NCBI RefSeq assembly: GCF_014646335.1
Contig: NZ_BMNG01000008.1
Span: 382,573-446,572, forward strand
Source of the DNA: Streptomyces lasiicapitis
GTDB lineage: Bacteria; Actinomycetota; Actinomycetes; Streptomycetales; Streptomycetaceae
Length of the DNA: 64,000 nt
Reading direction: 5' to 3'
Shown: piece after piece, positions 40,586 through 49,939 of the stretch
How positions within the stretch are numbered: position 1 is the first letter of the stretch
How the letters are laid out: every line of letters starts with the position of its first letter
The notes under the pieces: model-generated
Databases searched by the model: none
The model's input: only the letters and a program-made list of their open reading frames with translations
Told to the model about the DNA's origin: nothing
Translations under genes and position numbers: made by a program

Positions 40586-41359
40586 TCAGCGGGCCCTGGT
40601 CGCGGGATAGGCCCGCGCCCGCCGCGCCATCGCCGCCCGCGCCGCGTGCTCGGTCGTGTACACCTCGCACATGTGCCGGCCGTCGGCCGTCGCCGTGTGC
40701 TCGACCTCCCAGAGGCTGACCTCGGAGCCGTCGAACAGCAGGAACGCGTGCTCGTACAGCGAGAAGCCGAGCCGGGTCTCGCCGCTGAGGCCGGTGCGGC
40801 CGAAGGCCTGCGTGATCTGGTGGGCGAACGCCGAGCGCAGCAGGCGGGCCATGTCGTCGTCGGGGTGGTCGGCGCCGGCCGGGTTCTCCGCGCGGCGCAG
40901 CAGACGGCGGGCGTGGTCGGCGGAGTCGTCCGGCACATACGTGTGCCGGGGCTCGTTGGCCGGGATGGGGTGCAGCACGACGGGTGCCTCGCCCGCCGGG
41001 GTGTCCGGCGGCAGCGGCAGGCGGGCGGTGGCCACGCCGGCCTCCTCCTCGTCCAGGTACAGCTCGTACTGAACGGCGCTGCCGGGCCCTGTGTTGTGCG
41101 CGAGCTCCCAGAGGGTGAGGACCTGGCCGTCGGCGAGCAGCCAGGTGTGGCGGTAGGTCTCGCGGTGCAGGCCCGCGCTGTGGTGCGCGGAGTGCAGCGA
41201 GCTGTCGTAGGCGAGGGACCGCTCCAGGCTCCGGATCGCCTCGTCCGGCAGGTCGAAGGAGTTCAGGGCGCGGCTGAGCAGTCGCTCGAGGTGCTCCTCG
41301 GGGGAGGCTGGGTCGGGCGACTCGGGTGGTTCGTACGCTGTCTGGTACGGAACGCTCAC
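40586..41359 (-). CDS. DUF6227 family protein
   Basis: This 257-residue protein contains the DUF6227 pattern: ESPDPASPEEHLERLLSRAL, NSFDLPDEAIRSLERSLAYD, TYRHTWLLADGQVLTLWELA and GRHMCEVYTTEHAARAAMAR. The family is almost restricted to streptomycetes and is of unknown function. GTG at 41359 follows GGGAG by 5 bases. Longer upstream frames exist but lack codon bias. It is probably a single-gene unit. Confidence 0.85.
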   Translation of the reverse strand: MSVPYQTAYEPPESPDPASPEEHLERLLSRALNSFDLPDEAIRSLERSLAYDSSLHSAHHSAGLHRETYRHTWLLADGQVLTLWELAHNTGPGSAVQYELYLDEEEAGVATARLPLPPDTPAGEAPVVLHPIPANEPRHTYVPDDSADHARRLLRRAENPAGADHPDDDMARLLRSAFAHQITQAFGRTGLSGETRLGFSLYEHAFLLFDGSEVSLWEVEHTATADGRHMCEVYTTEHAARAAMARRARAYPATRAR

Positions 41360-41457
41360 GGATACTCCCGGATGCTTCCGGCGTTGCTGCATGTCACCTT
41401 GTGCGTGCATACCGTAGCCCCTGGGTCCGACATCATGTCCGGGAACTGGAAAACGAT

Positions 41458-41488
41458 CGGGCCGCACGGCAAGTTCCCGTGCGGCCCG
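41458..41488. terminator. Strong hairpin downstream of the L,D-transpeptidase gene
   Basis: CGGGCCGCACGG pairs perfectly with its complement over a 7-nt loop. It lies 109 bases past the transpeptidase stop (minus strand) and about 100 bases upstream of the DUF6227 start. Confidence 0.75.
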
Positions 41489-41596
41489 CTCCGTTGGTGC
41501 TCCCGCGATGCTCCTGATGAGCCTTGCGCGGCGCCGAACGCGCCCCGCGAGTGGCCGTCGGCAAGGCTCGTGCGGACGGCGCGTGTGGCCGTCGGG

Positions 41597-42829
41597 TCAG
41601 ACGGCGCTGCCGGCCGTCCACTGGCTCCAGGACATGTTCCAGCCGTTCAGGCCGTTGTCCGGGGCGATGGTCTTGTCCGGCGAGCCCTTGACGGTCACGA
41701 CGTCCCCGACGAGGGAGCTGTCGAAGAACCACTTGCCCAGGGTGTCGCCCTGCGCCCCCTGGACATCCTGCAGGCCTACGCAGCCGTGGCTGGTGTTGCT
41801 GCTGCCGAAGATGGAGGGGGAGCTCCAGTAGTTGCCGTGGATGAAGGTGCCGGACGTCGACAGACGCATGGCGTGCGGTACGTCCTTGATGTCGTACTCG
41901 CCGCCGAAGCCCACCGTCGAGCCGTTCATCCGCGTCTGCGTGAACTTCTCCGAGATCACCATCTGCCCGTTGTACGTGGGGTTCTCGGCGCTGCCCGCGG
42001 AGATCGGCACGGACTTGACGACCTTGCCGTCCCGCTCGACCGTCATCTTCTTGGCCTTCACGTCGACGGTGGAGACCTGCGAGCGTCCGACGGTGAACGT
42101 GACCGTCTTGTCCTGCACGCCGGTCGCGTTCGCCGCGCCCTTCACGCCGTCCAGCTCGATCTTCATGGTGACCTTGGAGCCGGCCTTCCAGTACTCCTGC
42201 GGCCTGAAGTCCAGGCGCTGGCCGCCGAACCAGTGGCCGACGACCTTCTGACCGCTGCTGGAGCTGACCGTGATGTGCGACTGCACGGCCTTCTTGTCGG
42301 TGATCGGCTTGTCGAAGGTGAACGAGACCGGCATGCCGACGCCGACCTTGGCGCCGCCGTCGGGCGTGTACGTACCGATGAAGCTGTTGGCGTTCGACAC
42401 CGTCGTGAACGTCGCGTTCTCCGTGGCCGGGCGGCCCTCGGAGTCCTTGGCGTTCGCGGTGACCTTGTACTTGGTGCCGCGCTCGAGCTGGTCCTTGGGC
42501 TTCCAGGTGCCGCCGTCGGCGGAGATGGAGCCCTCGACGGCCTTGCCGGACGCCACGTCCGTCATCTTCACGGTGGAGAGCTTGCCGTCCTTGACCTTCA
42601 CGCCGGTGGCGTTGATCGAGGCGTCGGTCGCGCCGTCCTTGGAGGAGATGGCAATCTGCGCGCCGGACGCGTCCTTGCCCGCCCCGGACTTCTTGTCGTC
42701 CTTCGCGTCGGCGTCACCGCCGCAGGCCGAGAGCGTCAGCGCGCCGACGGCCGCGAGCGCGGCTGTCGCCAGCAGGACCCGCCGCCGCCGACGGGGCTGA
42801 GGCTGCGCTGCTATGTCCGGCGTTGTCAC
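41597..42829 (-). CDS. L,D-transpeptidase lipoprotein
   Basis: This 410-residue envelope enzyme has a signal peptide with lipobox LTLSACGG. Two Ig-like domains resemble those of mycobacterial LdtMt2 (about 60-230, with VKMTDVASGKAVEGSISADG), and a YkuD catalytic domain follows. The active-site motif is in FIHGNYWSS followed by NTSHGCVGLQD with nucleophile Cys350. It cross-links peptidoglycan through 3-3 meso-diaminopimelate bonds. GTG at 42829 follows GGAGC by 5-6 bases; upstream in-frame starts would add a polar tail before the signal. It has its own A+T-rich upstream region (42830-43040). Confidence 0.93.
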   Translation of the reverse strand: MTTPDIAAQPQPRRRRRVLLATAALAAVGALTLSACGGDADAKDDKKSGAGKDASGAQIAISSKDGATDASINATGVKVKDGKLSTVKMTDVASGKAVEGSISADGGTWKPKDQLERGTKYKVTANAKDSEGRPATENATFTTVSNANSFIGTYTPDGGAKVGVGMPVSFTFDKPITDKKAVQSHITVSSSSGQKVVGHWFGGQRLDFRPQEYWKAGSKVTMKIELDGVKGAANATGVQDKTVTFTVGRSQVSTVDVKAKKMTVERDGKVVKSVPISAGSAENPTYNGQMVISEKFTQTRMNGSTVGFGGEYDIKDVPHAMRLSTSGTFIHGNYWSSPSIFGSSNTSHGCVGLQDVQGAQGDTLGKWFFDSSLVGDVVTVKGSPDKTIAPDNGLNGWNMSWSQWTAGSAV

Positions 42830-43040
42830 GAGCTGCTCCAAGGTACGTCGTCTGATCCAGTACGGGTAAAGAGCGGCCTGGCGGCTGATTGGTTCCGCCG
42901 CACCCATGTGAGTGCAGGCACACCCGACCGCGCCCGTGGAACGCTAACAACCTTGGATTAAAGGCGACTTAATAAACTTCGAGGCGAGAGGGCCAATTTA
43001 TTGCAGTAGACGTCATTTATGCCGAACTGAGTCAACTGGG

Positions 43041-44144
43041 CTATTTCTTATAAAGCTCTGCATATGCCGGGAATGTTCCTCCGGGTGTTTCCACCGACTC
43101 CGCCGCGAGCAACGCCCTGACGATCGCCCGCGTCACCATGTCCGCGCCCGCTGCCAGGACCTCGTTCAGCGCCAGTGGATTCGCCGCGTCCAGCGGCCGC
43201 GCACCGGTGGACAGGGCGAACACCGTGTCGCCGTCGTTCAGCAGGTGCACGGGCCGCACGGCGCGGGCCATGCCGTCGTGCGAGGTGCCCGCGAGCTTCT
43301 GGGCCTGGGCCTTGGTCAGCGCCGCGTCCGTGGCGACGACGGCCAGCGTCGTGTTCAGCGGCGGCCGTACGTTCCGCTCCGCCACCTCGGCGAGCCGCCG
43401 CAGCGCCGCCGCGTGCACCTCGGCCGACGGCGGGTCGGCGAGGCCGCCCGCACGGCCCGCACCGCCATCGCCGGCCCCGTCACCGTCCTCGTCCTCGAAG
43501 AACTGCCCGTACAGCACCCCCGTCCGCGGATCCACTCCCGACCCCGCCGCGTTCGCCACCACCAGCGCCGCGACCGTCACCCCCGAGCCGAGCACCGTGC
43601 TCGCCGTGCCGACCCCGCCCTTGACCTGCCCGACCACCGCCCCCGTACCCGCGCCCACACTTCCCTCGGCCACCGCGTGCCCGCTCTCCCGGGCCGCCGC
43701 GTCCACCACAGCCGCCCGCCCCATCTCGGCGTCGGGCCGCGCCCCGAACGCGCCCCCGCGCCCCAGGTCGAACACACAGGCCGCGGGCACCACCGGCACC
43801 ACATGCGCCGGGTCGGGGCCCACCCGCACCCCGCGGCCCCGCTCCTCCAGCCACGCCATCACCCCGCCCGCCGCGTCCAGGCCGTACGCGCTGCCGCCCG
43901 TCAGGACGACCGCCTCCACCCGCTGCACCAGATTGCGCGGGTCCAACGCGTCCGTCTCGCGGGTGCCGGGGCCGCCGCCGCGCACGTCCACCGCCGCGAC
44001 CGCCCCGCCCTCGGGCGCGAGCACGACCGTCGTACCGGTGAGCCAGCCGTCACCGGTACGCCCCGCGTGCCCGACCCGCAGTCCGGCCACATCGGTCAGC
44101 GCCCCGGCCCGCCCGGATTCCCTCAGTACGTCACGTGTCGTCAT
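43041..44144 (-). CDS. P1 family peptidase (DmpA/S58 type)
   Basis: This 367-residue protein has LTDVAGLRVGHAGRTGDGWL, VDVRGGGPGTRETDALDP, AVVLTGGSAYGLDAAGGV and the autoprocessing site LNTTLAVVATDAALTKAQA. In this Ntn-fold family, self-cleavage before a Thr or Ser exposes the nucleophile; known members are aminopeptidases or N-acylated amide hydrolases. A Gly-rich acidic insertion (EDEDGDGAGDGG) precedes the cleavage site. The ATG overlaps the stop of the LtrA gene by four bases (ATGA), so the two are translationally coupled. Confidence 0.9.
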   Translation of the reverse strand: MTTRDVLRESGRAGALTDVAGLRVGHAGRTGDGWLTGTTVVLAPEGGAVAAVDVRGGGPGTRETDALDPRNLVQRVEAVVLTGGSAYGLDAAGGVMAWLEERGRGVRVGPDPAHVVPVVPAACVFDLGRGGAFGARPDAEMGRAAVVDAAARESGHAVAEGSVGAGTGAVVGQVKGGVGTASTVLGSGVTVAALVVANAAGSGVDPRTGVLYGQFFEDEDGDGAGDGGAGRAGGLADPPSAEVHAAALRRLAEVAERNVRPPLNTTLAVVATDAALTKAQAQKLAGTSHDGMARAVRPVHLLNDGDTVFALSTGARPLDAANPLALNEVLAAGADMVTRAIVRALLAAESVETPGGTFPAYAELYKK

Positions 44145-45379
44145 GCGGCATGCGTATCACGCGAGTTGCCCGCCCCGTCCGCCCGGACCATCCGCGACGT
44201 CAGCGTCACCCCGGTCGCCACCGCGAGCGCCGCGACGATCCCCGCCGCGAGCACCGCCCAGCGCCCCGCGAACGTGCACGCGAGCACCGCCAACGCCGTC
44301 ACCGGAAGCACCAGTTGCTGCGCGAGCCCGACCTTGAAGAATCGCGAGTGCAGCGCCCACACCGTGAAGAAGTACACCGCCCCCGGAATCGTCACGGCCG
44401 CCGAGGCCGCCGTCTCCGAGATGTGCGCCTTGCCCACGGCCTGCTCCACCGCGACCTCGATCCCCGCCCCGATCGCCGCCGCCGACGCGAAGATCAAATA
44501 GTGGCCGTAACCCCACAGGAACGCCTGCTTGTTGGAGGCCAGATGGCCGTGGATCGGCACCACGAAGTAGATCCACCAGGCGGCGAAGACCAGGAGGAGC
44601 CCGCCCACGGCGATCGGAAGGAGCTCGCCGAGCGCGTCGTTCTCGTCGATGCCGGACTTCACCGCGACCGTCGCCGCCGCGATCGTCTCGCCGAGCACGA
44701 TGATCGTGAAGAGTCCGTACCGCTCGGAGATGTGGTGCGGGTGCCAGGGCGTCGTCCTGGCCCGCTCCGCCCACGTCGGTACTGCCATCTCCGCGATCGC
44801 CATGACCAGGAACGTCCACGCCCGCGCCCCCTCCGGCAGCACGAGCAGCCCCAGCCAGCCCACCTGGCACAGCGCGACCCCGCCCGCGTACCGCAGCGCC
44901 GTGCGCCGCTCCGCCCCCGTCGTCGAGGCCGCCGCCCGCAGCCACTGCGTGATCAGCGCGAGCCGCATGATCAGGTAGCCGAGCCAGACGACCAGGAACT
45001 GGTGGTCCTGGAAGGCCTTCGAGACCCCGGCCGCGAGCACCAGGACACCGGCGATCTGGACGAGCGTCACCACGCGGTACAGCGTGTCGTCGTTGTCGTA
45101 GGCCGACGCGAACCAGGTGAAGTTCATCCAGGCCCACCACATCGCGAAGAACACCATCGCGTAGTTGAGCACCCCCTCGCCCGGATGCCCCTCCGCGACC
45201 GCGTGCACCAGCTCCACGCCGGCCTGCGCCACCGCCACCACGAAACACAGGTCGAAGAAGAGCTCCAGCGGCGTCGCGGCGCGGTGCTCCTCCTCCCGGC
45301 CGCGGGCGGTCATCGGCCGCAGCGGGGGAGGCGGGGCGGGCGGGGCGGGTGCGCCGGGAGGGGGAGTTGTCGACGTCAT
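44141..45379 (-). CDS. Low temperature requirement protein A (LtrA) family
   Basis: This 412-residue membrane protein has the LtrA opening TPLELFFDLCFVVAVAQAGV followed by about eleven further helices, with WWAWMNFTWFASAYDND, ERYGLFTIIVLGETIAAATV and GYGHYLIFASAAAIGAGIE. The family is linked to cold growth in Listeria but its activity is unknown. The ATG at 45379 is not well supported by a Shine-Dalgarno. It is the first gene of a pair with the P1 peptidase and diverges from the pyruvate formate-lyase gene, near the Rex operator. Confidence 0.88.
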   Translation of the reverse strand: MTSTTPPPGAPAPPAPPPPLRPMTARGREEEHRAATPLELFFDLCFVVAVAQAGVELVHAVAEGHPGEGVLNYAMVFFAMWWAWMNFTWFASAYDNDDTLYRVVTLVQIAGVLVLAAGVSKAFQDHQFLVVWLGYLIMRLALITQWLRAAASTTGAERRTALRYAGGVALCQVGWLGLLVLPEGARAWTFLVMAIAEMAVPTWAERARTTPWHPHHISERYGLFTIIVLGETIAAATVAVKSGIDENDALGELLPIAVGGLLLVFAAWWIYFVVPIHGHLASNKQAFLWGYGHYLIFASAAAIGAGIEVAVEQAVGKAHISETAASAAVTIPGAVYFFTVWALHSRFFKVGLAQQLVLPVTALAVLACTFAGRWAVLAAGIVAALAVATGVTLTSRMVRADGAGNSRDTHAA

Positions 45380-45480
45380 GGGGCAACAACAGCAGAGCCC
45401 GGCGGCCCATCGGCCCTGGTCGGGCCGTGTCGGGACGGGAGCACCCGGGTGGGTGGTGGCGGCACCCGCGCACGAGAATA

Positions 45481-45498
45481 TTGTGAATGTGTTCACAA
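45481..45498. promoter_or_regulatory. Rex operator upstream of pflB
   Basis: TTGTGAA-TGTG-TTCACAA is a perfect match to the Rex box TTGTGAA-N4-TTCACAA. Rex is the NADH/NAD+-sensing repressor of actinobacterial respiratory and fermentative genes. The site lies 177 bases before pflB and 102 bases from the divergent LtrA start, so either or both could be controlled. Confidence 0.85.
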
Positions 45499-45674
45499 GC
45501 GAACGCGGGTCCAAAGTCCTTCAGGAACCGGCAGGTCACCGCCCTCAGCACCGCCACACCCATGCCGACGGCGGGACTTGTGGCCCACAAGCCGGGACCA
45601 ATGCGGCGCCCCGCGCGGCCGCTGCGGGAGTGGAATGGAGCCGTAGCGACAGGGCGACTCGGAAGGTGCGGGCG

Positions 45675-47981
45675 ATGACTGCGACTCCTGCTGAAACCAC
45701 GGCACACGACACGGCATCCGACACGGCCCCGGACACCGCGCGCGGCACGGCCTGGGACGGCTTCAAGGGCGGACTGTGGCGCGACACCGTCGACGTCCGC
45801 GACTTCGTCCAGCACAACTACGCCCCGTACGAAGGCGACGCCGCCTTCCTCACCGGCCCCACCGAGCGCACCACCGCCGTGTGGCAGCGGCTCCTCGCGA
45901 TGTTCCCGGACGAGAACGAGCGCGGTGTGTACGACGTCGACATCGCGACGCCGTCCCGCATCGACGCCTTCAAGCCCGGCTACGTCGACGGCACCGCCAC
46001 CGACCACAAGGACCTCGTCGTCGGCCTCCAGACGGACGCCCCGCTCAAGCGCGCCATCATGCCCAACGGCGGCTGGCGCATGGTCGAGAGCGCCCTCAAC
46101 TCCTATGGCTACGCGGCCGACCCGGCGGTCAAGGACGTCTACACCCACCTCCGCAAGACCCACAACGAGGGCGTCTTCGACGCCTACACGCCCGAGATCC
46201 GCGCCTGCCGCTCCTCCGGCATCATCACCGGCCTGCCCGACGCCTACGGCCGCGGCCGCATCATCGGCGACTACCGCCGCGTCGCCCTCTACGGCGTCGA
46301 CCGCCTGATCGCCGCCAAGGAGGCCGACAAGGCGCGCCTCGCCGAACAGTGGCCGACCGAGCACGTCGTCCGCGACCGCGAGGAGATCTCCGAGCAGATC
46401 AAGGCGCTCGGCGAACTGAAGGCCATGGCGCTGTCCTACGGGTACGACATCTCCGCCCCCGCCACCACCGGCCGCGAGGCCGTGCAGTGGCTGTACTTCG
46501 CCTACCTCGCCGCCGTGAAGGAGCAGAACGGCGCGGCCATGTCGATCGGCCGCATCGACGCCTTCCTCGACATCTACCTCCAGCGCGACCTCGACGCCGG
46601 ACTCCTCACCGAGTCCGGGGCCCAGGAACTCATCGACGACTTCGTCATCAAGCTCCGCATCGTCCGCTTCCTGCGCACCCCCGAGTACAACGAGCTGTAC
46701 TCCGGCGACCCCACCTGGGTCACCTGGTCCATGGCCGGTATCGGCGAGGACGGCCGGCCGCTGGTCTCGCGCACCACCTTCCGCGCCCTGCAGACCCTCT
46801 ACAACCTCGGCCCGGCCCCCGAACCGAACCTGACCGTCCTCTGGTCCGGCCGACTGCCGCGGCCCTTCAAGGACTTCGCCGCCCAGGTCGCCATCGACAC
46901 CTCGGCCCTGCAGTTCGAGTCCGACGAGCTGACCCGCCCCAAGTACGGCGACGACACCGCGATCGCCTGCTGCGTGTCCGCCATGGCCGTCGGCAAGCAG
47001 ATGCAGTTCTTCGGCGCCCGCGTGAACGTCGCCAAGGCCCTGCTCTACGCCATCAACGGCGGGCGCGACGAGAAGACCGGCGAGCTCGTCGTCGAAGGCT
47101 TCGCGCCCGTCGAGGGCGACCACCTCGACTACGACACCGTCGCCGAGGCCTACGACGCCATGCTCGGCTGGCTCGCCAAGACCTACGTCCACGCGCTCAA
47201 CGTCATCCACTACATGCACGACAAGTACGCCTACGAGCGCCTCGAGATGGCCCTGCACGACCAGGACATCGTGCGCACCATGGCCTGCGGCATCGCCGGG
47301 CTCTCCGTCGCCGCGGACTCCCTGTCGGCCATCAAGCACGCCCGCGTCAAGGTCGTCCGCGACGACACCGGCCTCGCCGTCGACTACGAGATCGAGGGCG
47401 ACTACCCCGCCTACGGCAACAACGACGACCGCGCCGACGACATCGCCCGGCGCATCGTCTCCGACTTCATGGCCAAGATCCGCCGGCACCCCACCTACCG
47501 CGACGCCGTGCACACCCAGTCCGTCCTGACGATCACCTCGAACGTCGTCTACGGCAAGAAGACCGGCAACACCCCCGACGGCCGCCGCGCGGGCCTGCCC
47601 TTCGCCCCCGGCGCCAACCCGATGAACGGCCGCGACGAACACGGCTACATCGCCTCCGCGCTGTCCGTCGCCAAGCTCGACTACGACGACGCCGAGGACG
47701 GCATCTCGCTGACCAACACCATCACCCCGGACGCGCTCGGCCGCACCCCCGAGGAGCGCATCGCCCACCTCGCCGGCGTCCTGGACGGCTACATGGCAAG
47801 CAACGGCTTCCACATGAACGTCAACGTCCTCGACAAGGCGACGCTGGAGGACGCCATGGAGCACCCCGAGAACCATCCCCAGCTGACCATCCGCGTCTCC
47901 GGCTACGCGGTCAACTTCGTCCGGCTGACCCGCGAGCAGCAGCTCGACGTCATCAACCGCACGTTCCACGGCTCCCTGTGA
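45675..47981 (+). CDS. pflB: Pyruvate formate-lyase (formate C-acetyltransferase)
   Basis: This 768-residue glycyl radical enzyme converts pyruvate and CoA to acetyl-CoA and formate. The active-site pair IACCVSAMAVGKQMQFFGAR contains Cys432-Cys433, the C-terminal radical site in RVSGYAVNF is Gly743, and a GSAG-like region reads FKGGLWRDTVDVRDFVQHNY. Length equals the E. coli enzyme. GGAAGG precedes the ATG. The upstream Rex operator and downstream activating enzyme form a complete, redox-regulated unit. Pfl is oxygen-sensitive and uncommon in obligately aerobic streptomycetes, so it probably serves survival under microaerobic conditions. Confidence 0.96.
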   Translation: MTATPAETTAHDTASDTAPDTARGTAWDGFKGGLWRDTVDVRDFVQHNYAPYEGDAAFLTGPTERTTAVWQRLLAMFPDENERGVYDVDIATPSRIDAFKPGYVDGTATDHKDLVVGLQTDAPLKRAIMPNGGWRMVESALNSYGYAADPAVKDVYTHLRKTHNEGVFDAYTPEIRACRSSGIITGLPDAYGRGRIIGDYRRVALYGVDRLIAAKEADKARLAEQWPTEHVVRDREEISEQIKALGELKAMALSYGYDISAPATTGREAVQWLYFAYLAAVKEQNGAAMSIGRIDAFLDIYLQRDLDAGLLTESGAQELIDDFVIKLRIVRFLRTPEYNELYSGDPTWVTWSMAGIGEDGRPLVSRTTFRALQTLYNLGPAPEPNLTVLWSGRLPRPFKDFAAQVAIDTSALQFESDELTRPKYGDDTAIACCVSAMAVGKQMQFFGARVNVAKALLYAINGGRDEKTGELVVEGFAPVEGDHLDYDTVAEAYDAMLGWLAKTYVHALNVIHYMHDKYAYERLEMALHDQDIVRTMACGIAGLSVAADSLSAIKHARVKVVRDDTGLAVDYEIEGDYPAYGNNDDRADDIARRIVSDFMAKIRRHPTYRDAVHTQSVLTITSNVVYGKKTGNTPDGRRAGLPFAPGANPMNGRDEHGYIASALSVAKLDYDDAEDGISLTNTITPDALGRTPEERIAHLAGVLDGYMASNGFHMNVNVLDKATLEDAMEHPENHPQLTIRVSGYAVNFVRLTREQQLDVINRTFHGSL

Positions 47982-47995
47982 GCCCGCGCCCCCAC

Positions 47996-48040
47996 TGACC
48001 CGCGGTCCCGGGGCCGGTCCCTCACACCGGTCCCGGGCGC
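47996..48040 (+). terminator. GC-rich hairpin in the pflB-pflA gap
   Basis: CCCGGGGCCGGT and ACCGGTCCCGGG can pair with one mismatch across a short loop, within the 102 bases between the genes. It may attenuate pflA relative to pflB. Confidence 0.4.
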
Positions 48041-48083
48041 CGCGGCCACCACGACCCGTCCACGCGAGTTCGGGAGTTCCGCC

Positions 48084-48920
48084 ATGACCGTGCTGCTCGG
48101 ATCCGGTCCGGACGCCGCCGCCACCCGCACGCCCGCGGCCCCGGCACCTGTCGCCGCCGCCACCCCCGCGGCCGCCGCCACCCACCGGCCGGTGACCGGC
48201 TCCGTCCACTCCTGGGACCTGTCCACCGGCGTCGACGGCCCCGGCACCCGCTTCGTCACCTTCCTCGCGGGCTGCCCGCTGACCTGCCTGTACTGCCACA
48301 ACCCCGACACCTGGCGGATGCGCTCCGGCCGCCGCACCACCGCCGACGACGTGATCGCGGAGGCCGCCAAATACCGGGCGTTCATCGAGGCCGCGGGCGG
48401 CGGCGCCACCGTCAGCGGTGGCGAACCCCTCCTCCAGCCCGTCTTCACCGGCGAACTGCTGCACCGGCTCAAGCACGAGCTGGGCCTGCACACCGCCCTC
48501 GACACCTCCGGCTTCCTCGGCGCCCGCGCCACCGACGCCCTCCTGCGCGACGTCGACCTCGTCCTGCTCGACATCAAGTCCTGGGACCGCGACACCTACC
48601 GCCACGTCACCGGGCGCCCCCTGCGGCCCACCCTCGACTTCGCCGACCGCCTCGCCGCCCTCGGCAAGGAGGTCTGGGTGCGCTTCGTCCTCGTCCCCGG
48701 CCTGACCGACGATCCCGCGAACATCGACGGCGTCGCCCGCTTCGCCGCCGGGCTCGGCAATGTCTCCCGCGTGGACGTACTGCCCTTCCACAAACTCGGC
48801 GAGGCGAAGTGGGACGCGCTCGGCAAGGACTTCACCCTCCGCGACACCCCCGCGCCCACGCCGGAACAGGTGGCGGCGGCCAAGGCGATCTTCGCCGCCC
48901 GGGGGCTGCGGGCCGTCTGA
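48084..48920 (+). CDS. pflA: Pyruvate formate-lyase activating enzyme
   Basis: This 278-residue radical SAM protein has an Ala/Pro-rich N-terminal extension of ~40 residues, then GSVHSWDLSTGVDGPGTRFV and the cluster motif C-P-L-T-C-L-Y-C (Cys64, Cys68, Cys71), the C-x3-C-x2-C of activating enzymes. SGGEPLLQPVF follows, and LLDIKSWDRDTYRHVTGRP later. It uses S-adenosylmethionine and a 4Fe-4S cluster to make the glycyl radical on Gly743 of pflB. Co-transcription with pflB and Rex control are likely. Confidence 0.95.
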   Translation: MTVLLGSGPDAAATRTPAAPAPVAAATPAAAATHRPVTGSVHSWDLSTGVDGPGTRFVTFLAGCPLTCLYCHNPDTWRMRSGRRTTADDVIAEAAKYRAFIEAAGGGATVSGGEPLLQPVFTGELLHRLKHELGLHTALDTSGFLGARATDALLRDVDLVLLDIKSWDRDTYRHVTGRPLRPTLDFADRLAALGKEVWVRFVLVPGLTDDPANIDGVARFAAGLGNVSRVDVLPFHKLGEAKWDALGKDFTLRDTPAPTPEQVAAAKAIFAARGLRAV

Positions 48921-48966
48921 GCGGCCGGGCCGCCGCGGCCGCGCCCGGCGGACGTATCCTGGAGGC

Positions 48967-49185
48967 ATGAGCACCGCCCCCGCCCCCGAACCGCGCGATC
49001 CGAAGGACGCCAAACCCCGGCCGGCCGCGAAGAAGCCGGCGAGCGCGCTGATCTTCGACGATCCGCTGGCGCAGCAGTCCTCGGACGATACGGACCGTGG
49101 GTGGGGCGAGCGGCCGACGACGGCCGCGGACAGCGCCGCCGACCTCGCCCGCTTCCTGGACGAGAAGCCGCCCCACCACATCTGA
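48967..49185 (+). CDS. Small conserved hypothetical protein
   Basis: This 72-residue Pro/Ala/Lys-rich protein has the conserved core SALIFDDPLAQQSSDDTDRG followed by WGERP. The ATG at 48967 directly follows a GGAGG (one-base gap), an unusually close spacing. The core suggests a real, streptomycete-conserved protein, but no function is known. It precedes the convergent mscL gene. Confidence 0.65.
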   Translation: MSTAPAPEPRDPKDAKPRPAAKKPASALIFDDPLAQQSSDDTDRGWGERPTTAADSAADLARFLDEKPPHHI

Positions 49186-49222
49186 GCCCACCGGGGCAAC
49201 AGCGCCCCGGCACGCTCCCGGG

Positions 49223-49765
49223 CTACAGGGCCGAGCCTCCCGGCCCACCGGCGGCCCCGGAGCCGCCACCGGTCCCCGGACCGCCGCCACCCGGCACGTC
49301 CCCGTCGCCCGAGCCGCGCTGGGCGACCAGAGCGTCGCGGATCTCCTTGAGCACCTCCAGCTCGGAGACCTCGATGACCTCCTGCGTGCCTTCCTTCGCG
49401 GCCTGTCGCGCGGCCGCCCTGGCCAGGTACTTCGCCATCGGCATGACCATCAGGAAGTAGACGACCGCCGCGGTGATCACAAAGCTGAGGGTGGCGCTGA
49501 GCACCGAGCCCCACAGGATCGGGATGCCGCTGACGGCCTCGCCGTTCTTCACCACGCAGGGTGCTTTCAGGCACGAGCTGTAGTGGTCGAGATCCTTGGT
49601 GCCCATGGCGCCGACCAGCGGGTTGATGACGCCCTTCACCACCGAGTTCACGATGTTCGTGAACGCGGCGCCGATGACCACCGCGACCGCCAGGTCGACG
49701 ACATTTCCGCGCGTCAGGAAGGCCTTGAAGCCCTGCCACATGCCCGGATCCTTCTTCTCGCTCAC
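49223..49765 (-). CDS. mscL: Large-conductance mechanosensitive channel MscL
   Basis: This 180-residue protein begins VSEKKDPGMWQGFKAFLTRG and has the first membrane helix NVVDLAVAVVIGAAFTNIVN, a periplasmic loop with two cysteines (YSSCLKAPCVV), and the second helix SFVITAAVVYFLMVMPM. A helical bundle and a Gly-rich tail follow. It opens on membrane tension and releases solutes on osmotic downshock. Two adjacent GTG codons could start translation; the second fits the family start best (AAAGG 8 bases upstream). Confidence 0.94.
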   Translation of the reverse strand: MSEKKDPGMWQGFKAFLTRGNVVDLAVAVVIGAAFTNIVNSVVKGVINPLVGAMGTKDLDHYSSCLKAPCVVKNGEAVSGIPILWGSVLSATLSFVITAAVVYFLMVMPMAKYLARAAARQAAKEGTQEVIEVSELEVLKEIRDALVAQRGSGDGDVPGGGGPGTGGGSGAAGGPGGSAL

Positions 49766-49939
49766 CACTGGGCCTTTCGTTGCATGTGCGGATTGTGCGG
49801 AAAACCGCCTCGCAACCTACGGCAGCGCGTGCCGGGCCTGTCCAATTCGATAACGCGAATGAGCGACTTGACAGGCGATCAGCTGTTTCGTAAGCACCCT
49901 GGTCCGGCGGGCGGGGCGGGCGGGTCTGCGCAGTCCGGC

